A stretch of 64,000 bases of DNA from Shinisaurus crocodilurus (taxonomy: Eukaryota; Chordata; Lepidosauria; Squamata; Shinisauridae). The DNA is taken from contig CM037876.1 in assembly GCA_021292165.1 (NCBI GenBank), positions 203,815,200 to 203,879,199 on the forward strand. Direction: 5' to 3'. Positions 35,083-46,130 of the stretch are shown piece after piece. Position 1 is the first letter of the stretch. Every line of letters begins with the position of its first letter. Position numbers and translations under genes: made by a program. The notes under the pieces were generated by a model, which was not told the origin of the DNA, made no database searches, and saw only the letters and a list, made by a program, of their open reading frames with translations.

Positions 35083-37818
35083 GTTCTCTGTCAGGTTACG
35101 ATACTTCCGCAGGCCCTTTTGATACACTCTGGCTGCCTACTCAAATGACATTGTGACTATCAAGAGCTTGACCCAAGCGTATGAATCACTCTCAAGGGGG
35201 CTTCTAGCAACATATATAGCATATCTATTCAAGAGTGAAGTAAGTTCCATGGCTTGGGCAAACAGAACCTGGGCCTAAAGTCTGAAATAGGAGTTCAGCA
35301 GTAGGCAAGCAGCACACAATCACCTCTTCTCTGAACTGATCTGACCTTGGAGAGTGGGTACAAAGTAGGGATCTGCACCAATGACAAGATTTGGTTCAGA
35401 CCTCAATTCAGCAACTTGGAAATCAGCCCAATAGTAGTAGTAGAAAGAATACAAATGAGCTGAGCTGCCATAGGACATTAGGAAGGTATTGCTGCAGCTC
35501 AACAGCAGTCTGTCACTATTATTTTGGTAAATTACATTGGGATTGGGCAGATCCTTTTTTTCCTTCTTTTTTTCCTGAGGAGCTAGCTTAGGGACAGATG
35601 GAAGAATTGGTTCCAGAAAAATCAAACACAACTAATTCATATTTAGTTCCCCCCCCCCCCCCATTCTCCTTACAGCAAATCCAATCTTGTCTGGTCAAGT
35701 ATTTGATTAGAACTGTACAGGTATGAGAGGATATCTTAGGCTGTGGGCTCATGTGGACGTGGGCTCATGCATAATAAGAAAAAAGAATATGCCTGTTACC
35801 AGTTGAACTGTAGCTGCATCTATGATTAAAACATTTGAGCACTAAATCTTACTGTAACTATTTGTTGATGATATAAAACTGATGCCTGGAAATGATCAGC
35901 AATTGATCTTTGGTCATTAAAGTTGTAAAGCCCACTTCCTTAGGGGAATCCTACAGTGATTTAAATACTGCAGTATGATCATAAGCACTGGAGTTGGAGG
36001 GATAAACTTTAGTTTCATCTCCATGGACTTATTGAGCAGCCTCGGGAAAATTAGTATCAGCTCCTGTTTTAGGACTAGGTAATTATAGAAATCTATTTCA
36101 CAGCATTGTGGTGTGACTGAATGAGATTAAGATATGTGGCCAACTTGCCTTGAGATTTAGCTAATAGGGTGAATAATAAACCTATAGGTTTTATAGGACC
36201 TAGGATGGATTTATGTTATTACAGCCAAAGTAACATCCTAACCTTGTCAAGTGGAATGGAGATATCTGGCTCTGGCCAGGTTAAACTTCCTAGTTCCTAC
36301 CTGGGTCCTTACTATTAAGAATTTGCTGTGCAGGATTGCACCAGCATTCCCATGTTTCTAGTTTTGGCCACTAGGACAGTGTAAAACAGGGTTGTCTGTG
36401 AGTCTGCCTATCTCCTCCAGTTCCAAGCCAGTTGCCCTTGCACAACTGTCTGTGACAGAACATGTCGGGATGCAGCAGTTGGGATAGCAGCACCAGCAGC
36501 AGCTCTTAAACTGGGTTCAAGGTTTGGTTTTCCTGATGCTATATTATTTTGCTGCATCTGAAAGCCAAGTGCTCAATCCTGTGGATTGCCTTCTCAATTC
36601 ATCAGGCCATGTGATCAGAGCATTAGTAGTTCATTATTACATAAGTGTACCTTCCCATGTGGCCTGTGAATTCATCCACAGCAGTTCCAGTTATGAAACA
36701 GAATGAATGAGAGATACTTGCTGATTTCACAAGTGCAGAATTAATTAGGGCTTCTGATTCAGCAGAGGGGTGTGTCAAAGCAGTTCATGGGTGCCTTTTT
36801 CTTCATTCAAAATGTAAGAAGATTGTCAAAAGGGTTCTAGCATCATATTGTTGGATTTTACTCAGAATCTGGACATCAGTGAGATCAAATGAATGAAGTC
36901 TGTTTAAGAGTAAATGAGCTCACTTGCAGGCATTCTGCATCCTTAAGGTGTCAGACATGCAGTTTTTCATAACAAGACTGTGAGTCTTGGGACAAATTTG
37001 CTCACCACACAGTGTTCATAATTTAAGACCAGGCATTCTAGGGACTGTTGTGGTAGCCAAGTGTGAGGGCATTCTTGATTTCTGAAGGTTCTGTTGTTTA
37101 TATGACTGCAAAAAACTATGGTTTGTTGTAATGTACACAAGCTGCAGCAAGCCTTGGATTTGCACCCTCCCCCTTCTCTTCCTTCATGTGAGAGAAGGGA
37201 TTGCAAGTTTCTGTTCCTGTTTTGTTACAAACTGCAGTTATTTTGTCTGATTATGGCAAACTGTGATTTGTACAAACTATAGTTAGTTAACAAGCTAGGA
37301 TATCAAACCATGATCAGATCAGCCATCTGAATGTACCTCAGACTGTCCTCCACTAAATAGTTGTCCCCAGTCTGCCTCTGCCAAGCTATGAATGGATGCC
37401 TAACGCAGGAGTTGTGGGGCTGTCAGCAGAACCACAATCCCCACTATTGCAAAACTTCGTGCAATATTTGCACCAGAAGTACAGTAAGGGAACTATACTT
37501 GCATTTCAAACTGGGGGCATGGGACATTACCTAAGATAGGCCCAGAGAATAACATCTGTATACCAAACATTTCGATTTCTAAATGCCATTGTGGATGTTG
37601 AATTTTTTAAAAGTTTATTTTAAGGATAAAAGTAATTGACTTTGTAAATATGATCATTTTTGTTGTTGTAGAACACCCATGCATGTGTCTATTTGCCAAC
37701 TGAAGATAACACTTCATGCACCTTCATTGTCTCTAGTCCATCAAAGTTTATGCCATAATGAATTTGTTAGTCTTTAAGTTGCCACAAGACTCTTCGTTGT
37801 TTTTGCTGCAACAGACAA
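35083..37818. other. Non-coding intronic sequence with old repeats
   Basis: A C run lies at about 35647-35661 and a hAT-like end TAGGGATCTGCACC near 35367. MIR-like sequence lies at 35985-36165. At 37735-37810 the string TTAGTCTTTAAGTTGCCACA followed by TTTTTGCTGCAACAGAC matches an old amniote dispersed repeat, also present antisense at 48835-49080. No gene recognised. Confidence 0.45.
35985..36165 (+). mobile_element. MIR-like ancient SINE fragment
   Basis: ACTGGAGTTGGAGGGATAAA, GAGCAGCCTCGGGAAAATTA, TTTCACAGCATTGTGGTGTG and TGAATGAGATTAAGATATGT follow the order of MIR core and tail features, at low identity. Boundaries approximate. Confidence 0.4.
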
Positions 37819-38203
37819 TGGGCTTCTCTAGATGAGACATTTATTGTACACTCGTGGTCCCTCACTCATGGAAGTTTGGGGGTCCTTTTCATGACGTTGT
37901 CATCCTCCAGGGCCTCTCCCGTGTTTTCCAGCCATTTTTGCAGCTTTTTTTTAATGCAAGGAAAGTCAGCTATTAAATTTTAAACCGGAACAAAGGCCTC
38001 ATGTACAGCCGAAAATCCAGTATACTACAGCTATACCACAGCACCACCTTGTGGCTGGTTAATAGTATAGAAAAACAGAGAAAGAAAAAATGCAGAAAAA
38101 AGCCATGTGTAACTGAGGCAGTCTTACTCTTCCAAAGAGAATGGAAGAAAAAGCCTTGGAAAAGTGGTGGGGTAAGCACCTCATGTAGAGAAGCCCCCTA
38201 TGA
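37819..38203. mobile_element. MITE with GGGCTTCTCTA ends
   Basis: The left end GGGCTTCTCTAGATGAG and the right end CTCATGTAGAGAAGCCCCC are inverted repeats of about 17 bp around 350 bp of unrelated sequence that includes an A-rich stretch. No TSD identified and no coding capacity. It ends about 290 bp before the BRSK2 exon. Confidence 0.5.
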
Positions 38204-38494
38204 CTACTACTCTACAAATTACGTATTTGTGTAAACCTATGTGTATCTGACTGGAAGTTAATATAAATATTAATAACAAATAAACTCATATTATCAGTAT
38301 TTTTGCTAAGTTCTGCCATTTTCTGAATATTGGATCTGCTTTCTTTTCTACGTGATTACTAAAACAGGGGGAAGTCAATGAAACTTGCCGGAGGTGGGTT
38401 GGGTGTAACAGGTGAAGAACTATGTGCAGTGCATCTTAACCTAGTCTAAGATATAGATTCTAATCATTCCTTGTATTTGTCTTTTCTTTTCCAG

Positions 38495-38580
38495 GTGGAG
38501 CGGGAAATAGCCATCCTGAAGTTGATAGAACACCCCCACGTTTTAAAGCTGCATGATGTTTATGAAAATAAAAAATATTT
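38495..38580 (+). CDS. BRSK2: BRSK2 exon (kinase N-lobe, helix alpha-C segment)
   Basis: This 86-bp internal exon encodes 28 complete codons, starting [18 protein letters not shown] and ending YENKKY, plus two bases of a split Leu codon. BRSK2 (SAD-A) is an AMPK-related Ser/Thr kinase of neurons, activated by LKB1, that acts in axon specification and synaptic vesicle regulation. The segment holds helix alpha-C, with the Glu of REIAILK that pairs with the VAIK lysine, and strand beta-4. The acceptor is a pyrimidine tract plus AG at 38493-38494, phase 0. The donor is GT at 38581, phase 2, and joins exactly in frame to 59498. The donor reads GTAGGTAT, so a second GT lies 4 bp downstream; using it would create TTG TAG, a stop. 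This segment alone cannot separate BRSK1 from BRSK2. The assignment comes from the next exon. Confidence 0.9.
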
Positions 38581-39872
38581 GTAGGTATTATTCTTTGCCA
38601 TAGGGAGAGGGTGGAAATGTTGTGGGGAAAGTGCATTGAGCATCCTTAAGATGGAGAACCAACAAATGGTTTCTACCCTTCAGGTGATCAAACACATAAA
38701 ATTTATTTTTTCTTGATATTTTTTTCTCTTTTCCATCAAGGTTTTTAAACAATGTTCTTTCCCCCCTACTGTGATAGCCTAGGTAGAGGTGCAGAACTGG
38801 GATTTGTATTGTGGTATTGTTGTTATCTCTCTAGCGTTTTTAACACAAAAAGCATTTTACAGCCAGGGGATGGGTGGGGAAACACTTGAGCCCAAGCCCC
38901 TGGTTTAGATCAGGGGTGGGCAATATGTCCACCCCCATCCTTTTTTTGCTGCCTCATGCTATCCCACCACCGCTGAATTTCAGCAGCACAGAGGCAGAGG
39001 AAAACTGCAAATAGCCCCCCTTTTTAAAGGATAAAGCAGTGGTTTGCCACCGAAATTCTCTTTAGATGATTGTCAGAACCAGGCTAGTATGTGACTTTTT
39101 CAAGGCCACCCAATGAGCCCATAGCTTCAGTGCGATATGAATGTGGGTCACTCAAATTTGAGTCCAGTAGACTGCATAACCAATCAATTAATAAAACTCG
39201 TAGTCATTAGAATCCTCTAGAATTTGAATTAGATTATGTTTCTCTTGTTAAAATGTAATTTAAAATTGCAAAGTCAATTAAAATATTCAAGAGTTTTGTT
39301 GGTTCTTCCCCCCAAAAAATGTTGATGTTCTCTGTCTGCTGACTTTGCAGGAATAATAAACTAATACCCCTGAGTATTGCCACTTTGAGTCAGTGAGTCT
39401 GGATCATGGACAGAGTTCCTTCGAGTTTATTAGAAGCCAAAAAGGTTGAATTTTTTGCCAGACAGACAAGTCATATTAATCTTAACTCAGTTGTGTATTG
39501 TGGGGAGGGGTGATTATTTTAAAATGGAAAAGGGCATACATATAGAACACAACTAAATGCTATTTTTTGTTTCTAACAGTATTGCAAGCAAAGGGGTGTA
39601 TCTATTTTAAATTACGGTAAACCTTTGCTGGAGGTAGTCTTTTTAATGTCGCATCTCTGTAGGGTATAATTGCTGAATCAAGGAAAGAGTGTTGAATGGA
39701 TGTAATAATCCCACACGGACCATACAACTGGAGCAATGAATTCTTATCCAGCAAGATTGTTCCAACAGTTCAAGGGTTAGTTTAGTAGAAGCTGTTGTAA
39801 TTTCTTTTGGTGAGAAATTCTCTTCCGCAGTGAACTGTGGCTACCAGAAATCTTTAGTTGTACTCAGTTGAC

Positions 39873-39935
39873 CTGTGTGCGTGCGTGTGTGCGTGTGTGC
39901 ATGTATACACAAACACACACACATACACACACACG
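39873..39935. repeat. Purine-pyrimidine alternating (TG/CG/CA) microsatellite
   Basis: GTGTGCGTGCGTGTGTGCGT runs into ATGTATACACAAACACACAC, so TG- and CA-type repeats meet at a TATA centre and form an imperfect inverted repeat. Such alternating sequence can adopt Z-form or cruciform structure in principle. Confidence 0.85.
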
Positions 39936-40087
39936 TTCATGTGTAGTCTGTAAGAGAGGCTGATAGCAATGGACTAACTGTTTCTTCCTGTGTATAGTAA
40001 TTGACTATTGTAAAATCATTATAGTGTTTCTCCTCCTGCAGGAAGCTATTAGTTCTGGGGATGAGTGACTTAGGCCTATGAGAGAAG

Positions 40088-42260
40088 AAGCCAATGCGGC
40101 TTCACAAAAAGCTTAGAGATGACCTGAAAACAAAAAAGGGCACATATAAGAAGTGGAAGGAAGGCCAGGCTACAAGGGAAGAGTACAGGCAGGTAGCACA
40201 GAATTGCAGGAACGGTGTCAGGAAGGCTAAAGCTGAGAATGAGCTGAGGTTAGCGAGGGATGCTAAAAGCAACAAAAAAGCTTTCTTCAGATACGTGCAT
40301 AGTAAAAGACAGGAAAGAAATGGTGGTTCAACTACTCAATGAGGATAGCAAAATGATAACAGATGACAAAGAAAAGGCAGAAGTGTTCAATTCCTACTTT
40401 GGCTCAGTCTTCTCTGAAAGAGGGTCTATGACCCCCTAGCAAAGCTGAAGTACAAGCTGAAGGGGCAGGATTGCAGCTTGAGATTGATAGGCAAATGGTC
40501 AAGGAACACCTGATTACTCTGAACGAGTTTAAATCTCCAGGGCCTGATGAACTGCATCCTAGAGTAATAAAGGAACTGGCAGAAGAACTCTCAGAACCAC
40601 TGTCTATTATCTTTGAGAAATCATGGAGGACAGGTAAAATGCCAGATGACTGGAGGAGGGCAAATGTTGTTCCTATCTTCAAAAAGGGCAAGAAGGAGGA
40701 ACCTGGGAACTATAGACCAGTCAGTCTGACATCAATCCCTGGGAAAATTTTGGAGCAGATTATAAAGAAGTCAGTCTACAAGCACCTTGAAAACAATGCA
40801 ATGATTAGAATCATAGAATCATAGAAAAGTAGAGTTGGAAGGGGCCTACCAGGCCATCGAGTCCAACCCCCCGCTCAATGCAGGAATCCAGGTCAAAGCA
40901 TCCCCGACAGATGGCTGTCCAGCCGCACCTTGAATGCCTCCAGACTGGGAGAGCCCACCACCTCCCTAGGTAGTTGGTTCCATTGTCTTATTGCTCTGAC
41001 AGTCAGGAAATTTTTCCTGATGTTTAGGTGGAATCTGGGTTCCTGTAACTTGAGCCCATTATTCCGTGTCCTGCAAACTGGGATGATCGAGAAGAGATCC
41101 TGGCCCTCCTCTGTGTGACAACCCTTCAAGTACTGGAAGAGTGCGATCATATCTCCCCTCAGTCTCCTCTTCTGAAGGCTAAACATGCCCAGTTCTTTCA
41201 GTCTCTCCTCACAGGGCCTTGTTTCCAGTCCCCTGATCATCCTTGTTGCCCTCCTCTGAACCCTCTCCAGTTTGTCTACGTCCTTCTTAAAGTGTGGTGC
41301 CCAGAACTGGATGCAGTACTCAAGATGAGGCCTAACCAGTACTGAGTAAAAGGGAATTATCACTTCACGCGATTTGGAAGCTATACTTCTATTAATGCAG
41401 CCCAAAATAGCATTTGCCTTCTTTGCAGCCACATCACATTGCTGGCTCATATTCAGTTTGTGATCTACCACAATTCCAAGATCCTTCTCACTTGTGGTAT
41501 TGTTGAGCCAAGTGTCCCCCATTCTGTAACTCTACATTTGGTTTCCTCTCCCTAGGTGCAGCACTTGGCATTTATCCCTATTAAATTTCATTCTGTTGGT
41601 TTTGGCCCAGCGTTCCAGGCTATCGAGATCTCTTTGAATTTTGTTTCTGTCTTCCAGAGTATTAGCTGTTCCACCCAACTGCAAATTTGATAAGCATTCC
41701 CTGCACCTCCTCATCCAAGTCATTAATAAAAATGTTGAAGAGCACTGGGCCCAGGACCGAGCCCTGTGGTACCCCGCTCATTACCTCTCCCCAGTTTGAG
41801 AAGGAACCATTGATAAGCACTCTTTGAGTCCGATTCTGTAGCCAACTGTGGATCCACCTGATAGTTGTTCCATCTAGCCCACTTTTAGCTAGCTTGCTAA
41901 TCAGGAGGATATCATGAGGCACTTTGTCGAAAGCTTTGCTGAAGTCCAGATATATGATGTCCACAGCATTCCCACAGTCCACAAGGGAGGTTACCCGATC
42001 AAAAAATGAGATCAGATTAGTCTGACAGGATTTGTTCTTGACAAATCCATGCTGGCTTCTAGTAATCACTGCATTGTTTTCAAGGTGCCTGCAGACTGAC
42101 TAGAAGCCAGCATGGATTTGTCAAGAACAAATCCTGCTAGACTAATCTGGTCTCATTTTTTGATCGGGTAACCTCTCTTGTGGACTGTGGGAATGCTGTG
42201 GACATCATATATCTTGACTATATATAGAATAGATAATATATCTATTCTATGATTCTATGA
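40088..42260 (+). mobile_element. CR1 LINE, sense, interrupted and internally deleted
   Basis: Sense CR1 sequence runs 40088-40807, resumes at 42099-42215, then jumps to the CR1 3' terminal repeat (TATTCTATGATTCTATGA, about 42243-42260). Encoded parts include the linker before the reverse transcriptase (KKWKEGQATREEYRQVAQNC) and the start of the RT domain (NEFKSPGPDELHPRV, NYRPVSLTSIPGKIL), then [10 protein letters not shown].-type residues after the gap. Frameshifts separate the pieces. The gap at 40808-42098 is a second CR1 in the opposite direction. Everything between the RT middle and the 3' tail has been lost from this sense copy. The 5' part (endonuclease) is truncated. Dead element. 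Confidence 0.88.
40808..42098 (-). mobile_element. CR1 LINE, antisense, inserted inside the sense CR1
   Basis: On the minus strand this 1.29 kb copy encodes the RT palm ([16 protein letters not shown], then [20 protein letters not shown]), the thumb region and the C-terminal ORF2 (VRPHLEYCIQFWAPHFKKD to the end near 40893). Its 3' end AGAATCATAGAATCATAG (inverse) abuts the insertion point at 40808. About 11 bp are missing near 41685 exactly where the FADD catalytic motif should be, shifting the frame and removing both aspartates. A stop also occurs near 41531. The copy starts only about 39 nt upstream, in element coordinates, of the point where it inserted into the other CR1. Confidence 0.9.
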
Positions 42261-42730
42261 TGTGGCCATACAGTAAAAAAAGAAAGGGGGGAAAAGCTGA
42301 CGTCAGAACAAGGAATTCAAAGTATATAATTGTGTCTCTCCCAGCCCACTGGTCTGACCTTGAAGTTCAGTGAAGCTACACTATCTTTATATGATTAGCT
42401 TAACACCTAGTTACTTTTCAAACTGCCATGATCATTTTGTTATGTTACATATTTTTATTTTTATACATTTGCATAGTTTACATGAATTAATATACATAAA
42501 TGGGCTTTGGCAGGTTTATAAAGTATTGAAAAGGTGGCAAATACTAATGTTTGCCTAAGCTGAAAGCCCAGGCCCTTATTACCTGAAATATTATCTTGCA
42601 TCTTGTATCTTGCAGTTCCTACCAGGAGGTCAGAGTACCATTTCGTAGCACAAACCTATCCATGTCTAGTCAGAAGTCCTTTAAAGTTGTATGAGATTTA
42701 CAGGATCATGTCTTATAGGACTGCAACCTT

Positions 42731-42961
42731 AAGGTGCTTCTAGACGGAGGGCTCTTAGTGCTACCTATCAAAATATACTGTGCAGCTATTCCAGCTTTTC
42801 TTCTTTAACAATTTCTTTTGTGGAAAGAAAGAAGATGGAAAAAGGAGTGGGAAAACACAGGATGTTTAGAAGTGGAAGGTGATGTCATCTGGACCACCCG
42901 TGAAATTCTCTGAATGAGGCAGGGTAATTGCACAATAAATGCCTAGTCTGGAAGCACCTGT
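42731..42961. mobile_element. MITE with AAGGTGCTTCTAGAC ends
   Basis: Left end AAGGTGCTTCTAGACGGAGG and right end GTCTGGAAGCACCTGT are inverted repeats. The interior includes TTTCTTTTGTGGAAAGAAAG, itself a small hairpin. The ends resemble those at 37819-38203. Non-coding, TSD not resolved. Confidence 0.5.
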
Positions 42962-43311
42962 AGCCTCAGAGTCACAACAACCCTGTAAAGCAGTTTATGC
43001 TGAATGATAGTGACTGAGCACAAATTTGAATCAAGATTTTCCACAGTGAGGTAGCTAATGGGCCACAGTGGCTATGATGCAAGATGCATCTGACAAAGTG
43101 GGCTCTGCTGTAGCCACAGGACTTTTGATGTTGTTTCTACAGAACAGGCTGATCCTGTGCTGAATTATTCCTGCATAGAATGAGGCTGTAACACCGGTAG
43201 CCCTCTGGGATTTATCACTGTGTATGACACTTGTTTCTCACTAATTATATTTTGGGGGGAGGGGGAACTTTCTCTGATTATGTCTATCCTGCTTGTTATG
43301 TGCCACTAGGG

Positions 43312-43387
43312 GCATAGCATAGCTGGCTGGGGCATGCTGGGAGTTGTAGGCCAAAAACATCTGGGGACCCAAGGTTGGAGAACACTG
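43312..43387. mobile_element. One-armed hAT MITE remnant that keeps both TSDs
   Basis: Only the right arm (AGCTGGCTGGGGCATGCTGG through GTTGGAGAACACTG) of the CAGTGTTCTCCAACC family is present. The exact 8-bp duplication CACTAGGG nevertheless flanks it at 43304-43311 and 43388-43395. The left terminal inverted repeat is therefore missing, yet the target duplication on that side is intact. Confidence 0.8.
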
Positions 43388-43544
43388 CACTAGGGTGTTG
43401 CTTAAGCCCAGGAGAAGTTGTAGCCAGAGACTAGAAAAAGAAAAGAAGCATCCATACATTATCAAATTATTTTAAAAGGTGGATTTTGGTCAAGCTGTCA
43501 ATTGCTCTTGAAAAATATTAGACTTCAGTCTGGATTTTGTTCCT

Positions 43545-43660
43545 GGCAACACCACCTAATGGTTGTGTAAATCTAATATGCTCTAAGCCTCAGTTGATCC
43601 ATCTGCAAGAAGGGGTAGTAAAATGTATCTCAGAGAGATATATCCTGGGAACCTCAAATG
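43545..43660 (+). mobile_element. MIR-like ancient SINE fragment
   Basis: GCTCTAAGCCTCAGTTGATC followed by CATCTGCAAGAAGGGGTAGT and AAAATGTATCTCAGAG matches the MIR-type order (CTCAGTTT.CTCATCTG-like core). Old and diverged; edges approximate. Confidence 0.5.
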
Positions 43661-44601
43661 AAGGATAGTTGTTGTCAAAGTGTAAAAAGTTAGGTGTTAT
43701 GATTAATGATGACAGTTTAAAGAAAATTATACAGATTTTGTGCTAAATGTCATTGTTCATTATTAAAACTAGCTGTTGAGATTGGCAATATAGAAAGCTA
43801 ATTAATCAATAAATGGGGTTTAGATAATCAACAGTGTGGGAGCATGCTTTGATAGCATGTAAAGTTCAGGGGTGGGAGGAGTAATGCTGACGTTACTAGC
43901 AAGTATAAGACAGCGCAACCTTACCTCCCCCCAACCCATTAGAAATTAGTCTCAGGTTACTGCATCACCTTTCCATCAAACTTCATGTCTTGATAGCAAT
44001 CCTGGTGGCACGGTTTCTTAGGCATATTATGAATTATGGTTGATATTTCAGATGCCAAAGACTAATCACAGTACAGCGCTGGGGAATATTTCTTCGATAA
44101 ATGTTAATTTCACAAATCATGTTTGACTTTTGGTTTATTATTTAATTTGTGACAAGGGGCTCTGGTTGAGTAGATTCCTAATGCAGTCATGAATCAAATC
44201 CTTTTTCCACAGTTTATTTAAGGGTGAAAATGCATTTGGTGGTGGGGAGAATTAAAAATATAGCAGCCTAGCTAAGCGAATGTGGCAGTCATTCTGCTAC
44301 AATTCTGGTTTTCTGTCTGTCTGTTTTTCTTTCTTTCCTTCCTTCCCTCCAATACTTAGAGTGGATAAGTTGGCTAAGAGGTTATGTGTCCATTCTATCA
44401 GTCCTGGAGTATACTGGTTCAGACTACAGGTGGGGGAATCACAAGTTAAATGTTTCCCCACCAAAAAACAAAACAAAACAAAAAACAGAATAACCGCCTA
44501 CACACCGAAAACTAGCATGCCAGGGAGAAGGGTTTGGTCTCATCCTCTCTGTGCGCCATACTAGTTTTCTATCTGCAGGCAGTTTTTAAGTGGGGGAATA
44601 T

Positions 44602-45291
44602 CAGAGATGTTGAAGAGTCCTTGGTCTCGAGTCACGAGTCGAGTCACGAGTCTTTGGACCCGAGTCTCGAGTCCGAGTCCTTGGTCCAAAATGGTGACTC
44701 ACGAGTCACGAGTCACTCCCAAAGCTGACTCCACGAGTTCCTATTAAAATCAATGGGGTTTTTTTCCCAACAAAATAAGGCTACTTCAGATGTGTGGCTT
44801 AAATAAATTCTAGGCACAAGTGTGCCTTTTTATTTCAAAACTCTGCAACTGATTTTGACAAGAACAGACCAGGCAGACAAACCCAAAATAAAAATAACCA
44901 GGCAGGCAGAGGAGGCAGGGAACACCAAAGCAGCCAGCCAGGCAGAGGCGTTTGTCTTGGACAGTTCAAACTGTGGAACTGGTTAAGAAGAGACCAGGCA
45001 GGCAGAGGAGGCTGGGAACCCCAAACAGGCAGGCAGAGGCAGCCAAACCCAAAATGTCTGAAAGGTTGCATTTTAGGAAAATGATTTTAAAAAATAAAAT
45101 CTTCGCCGGCAATCTCACTTCTCTCCACTCCTTCTGGCACAGCCCAGGGATGTTGAAGAGTCCTTGGTCTCGAGTCCCGAGTCGAGTCTCGAGTCCCATT
45201 AAAAATATTGGGACTCGAGTCCGAGTCGAGTCAGAGGGGGGACTCAGTCCGACTCACGAGTCGAGTCCTGGAGTCCGAGTCCCCATCCCTG
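44602..45291. mobile_element. hAT-type element packed with GAGTC/GACTC words
   Basis: A 690-bp element with ends CAGAGATGTTGAAGAG and (inverse) CATCCCTG is flanked by exact 8-bp TSDs GGGAATAT at 44594-44601 and 45292-45299. Both terminal regions (44620-44740 and 45160-45280) consist mainly of GAGTC and GACTC in both orientations. The left terminus is repeated internally at 45145 (CAGGGATGTTGAAGAGTCCT), so the right 147 bp look like a complete mini-element fused to the rest. The middle carries an imperfect duplication of AGACCAGGCAGGCAGAGGAG-type sequence. No transposase is encoded. Confidence 0.85.
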
Positions 45292-45316
45292 GGGAATATT
45301 CAGACAAGATCCCTCA

Positions 45317-45646
<330 letters not shown>

Positions 45647-45870
45647 CTAGAAAAAGCTGCGCCATGTGGTTCTGCTGCATGTGTAGATCGGATCTAAGTC
45701 ACATGACTTCCAGTGTTTTTCCAGCATTCAGATTTACTCCATTAAACTTAGTGACAGCTGAACAATGTGCCAAGCTCATTGGCAAAGCCACAGCAAAGTA
45801 CCGTCTACTTTTTGTGGGGTGCCATATAAATGAAAACCAAGGCTTCATGAATATGCTGTGGAAACAACTA

Positions 45871-46130
45871 CAGTAATACCTTGGATTGCAAGCAACTTGG
45901 TTTGAGAGCGTTTTCCAAGTCAAGCAAATTTTTTAAATAAATTTTGACTTGATAAACAAGCGACGTCTTGCAATACAAGTCGTAGGGATGTAACCGCTCG
46001 CCCCGAGCGGGCATAGCAGGCCAAAATCGGCCCCGCTCACGCCCGCCAGAGACTCACTTTGATATAAGAGTGTTTTGGATTACAAGCACGGTTCCGGAAC
46101 GAATTATGCTTGCAATCCAAGGTATTACTG
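45871..46130. mobile_element. Tigger/mariner-like MITE, copy 2
   Basis: CAGTAATACCTTGGATTGCA at the left and CAATCCAAGGTATTACTG at the right are inverted ends bordered by TA (45869-45870, 46131-46132). It shares GCGACGTCTTGCAATACAAG and TTCCGGAACGAATTATGCTT with the copy at 20034. The middle (about 45981-46057) is a different, GC-rich sequence with a CGCTCGCCCCGAGCG palindrome, so it appears to carry an internal replacement or insertion. Confidence 0.8.
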
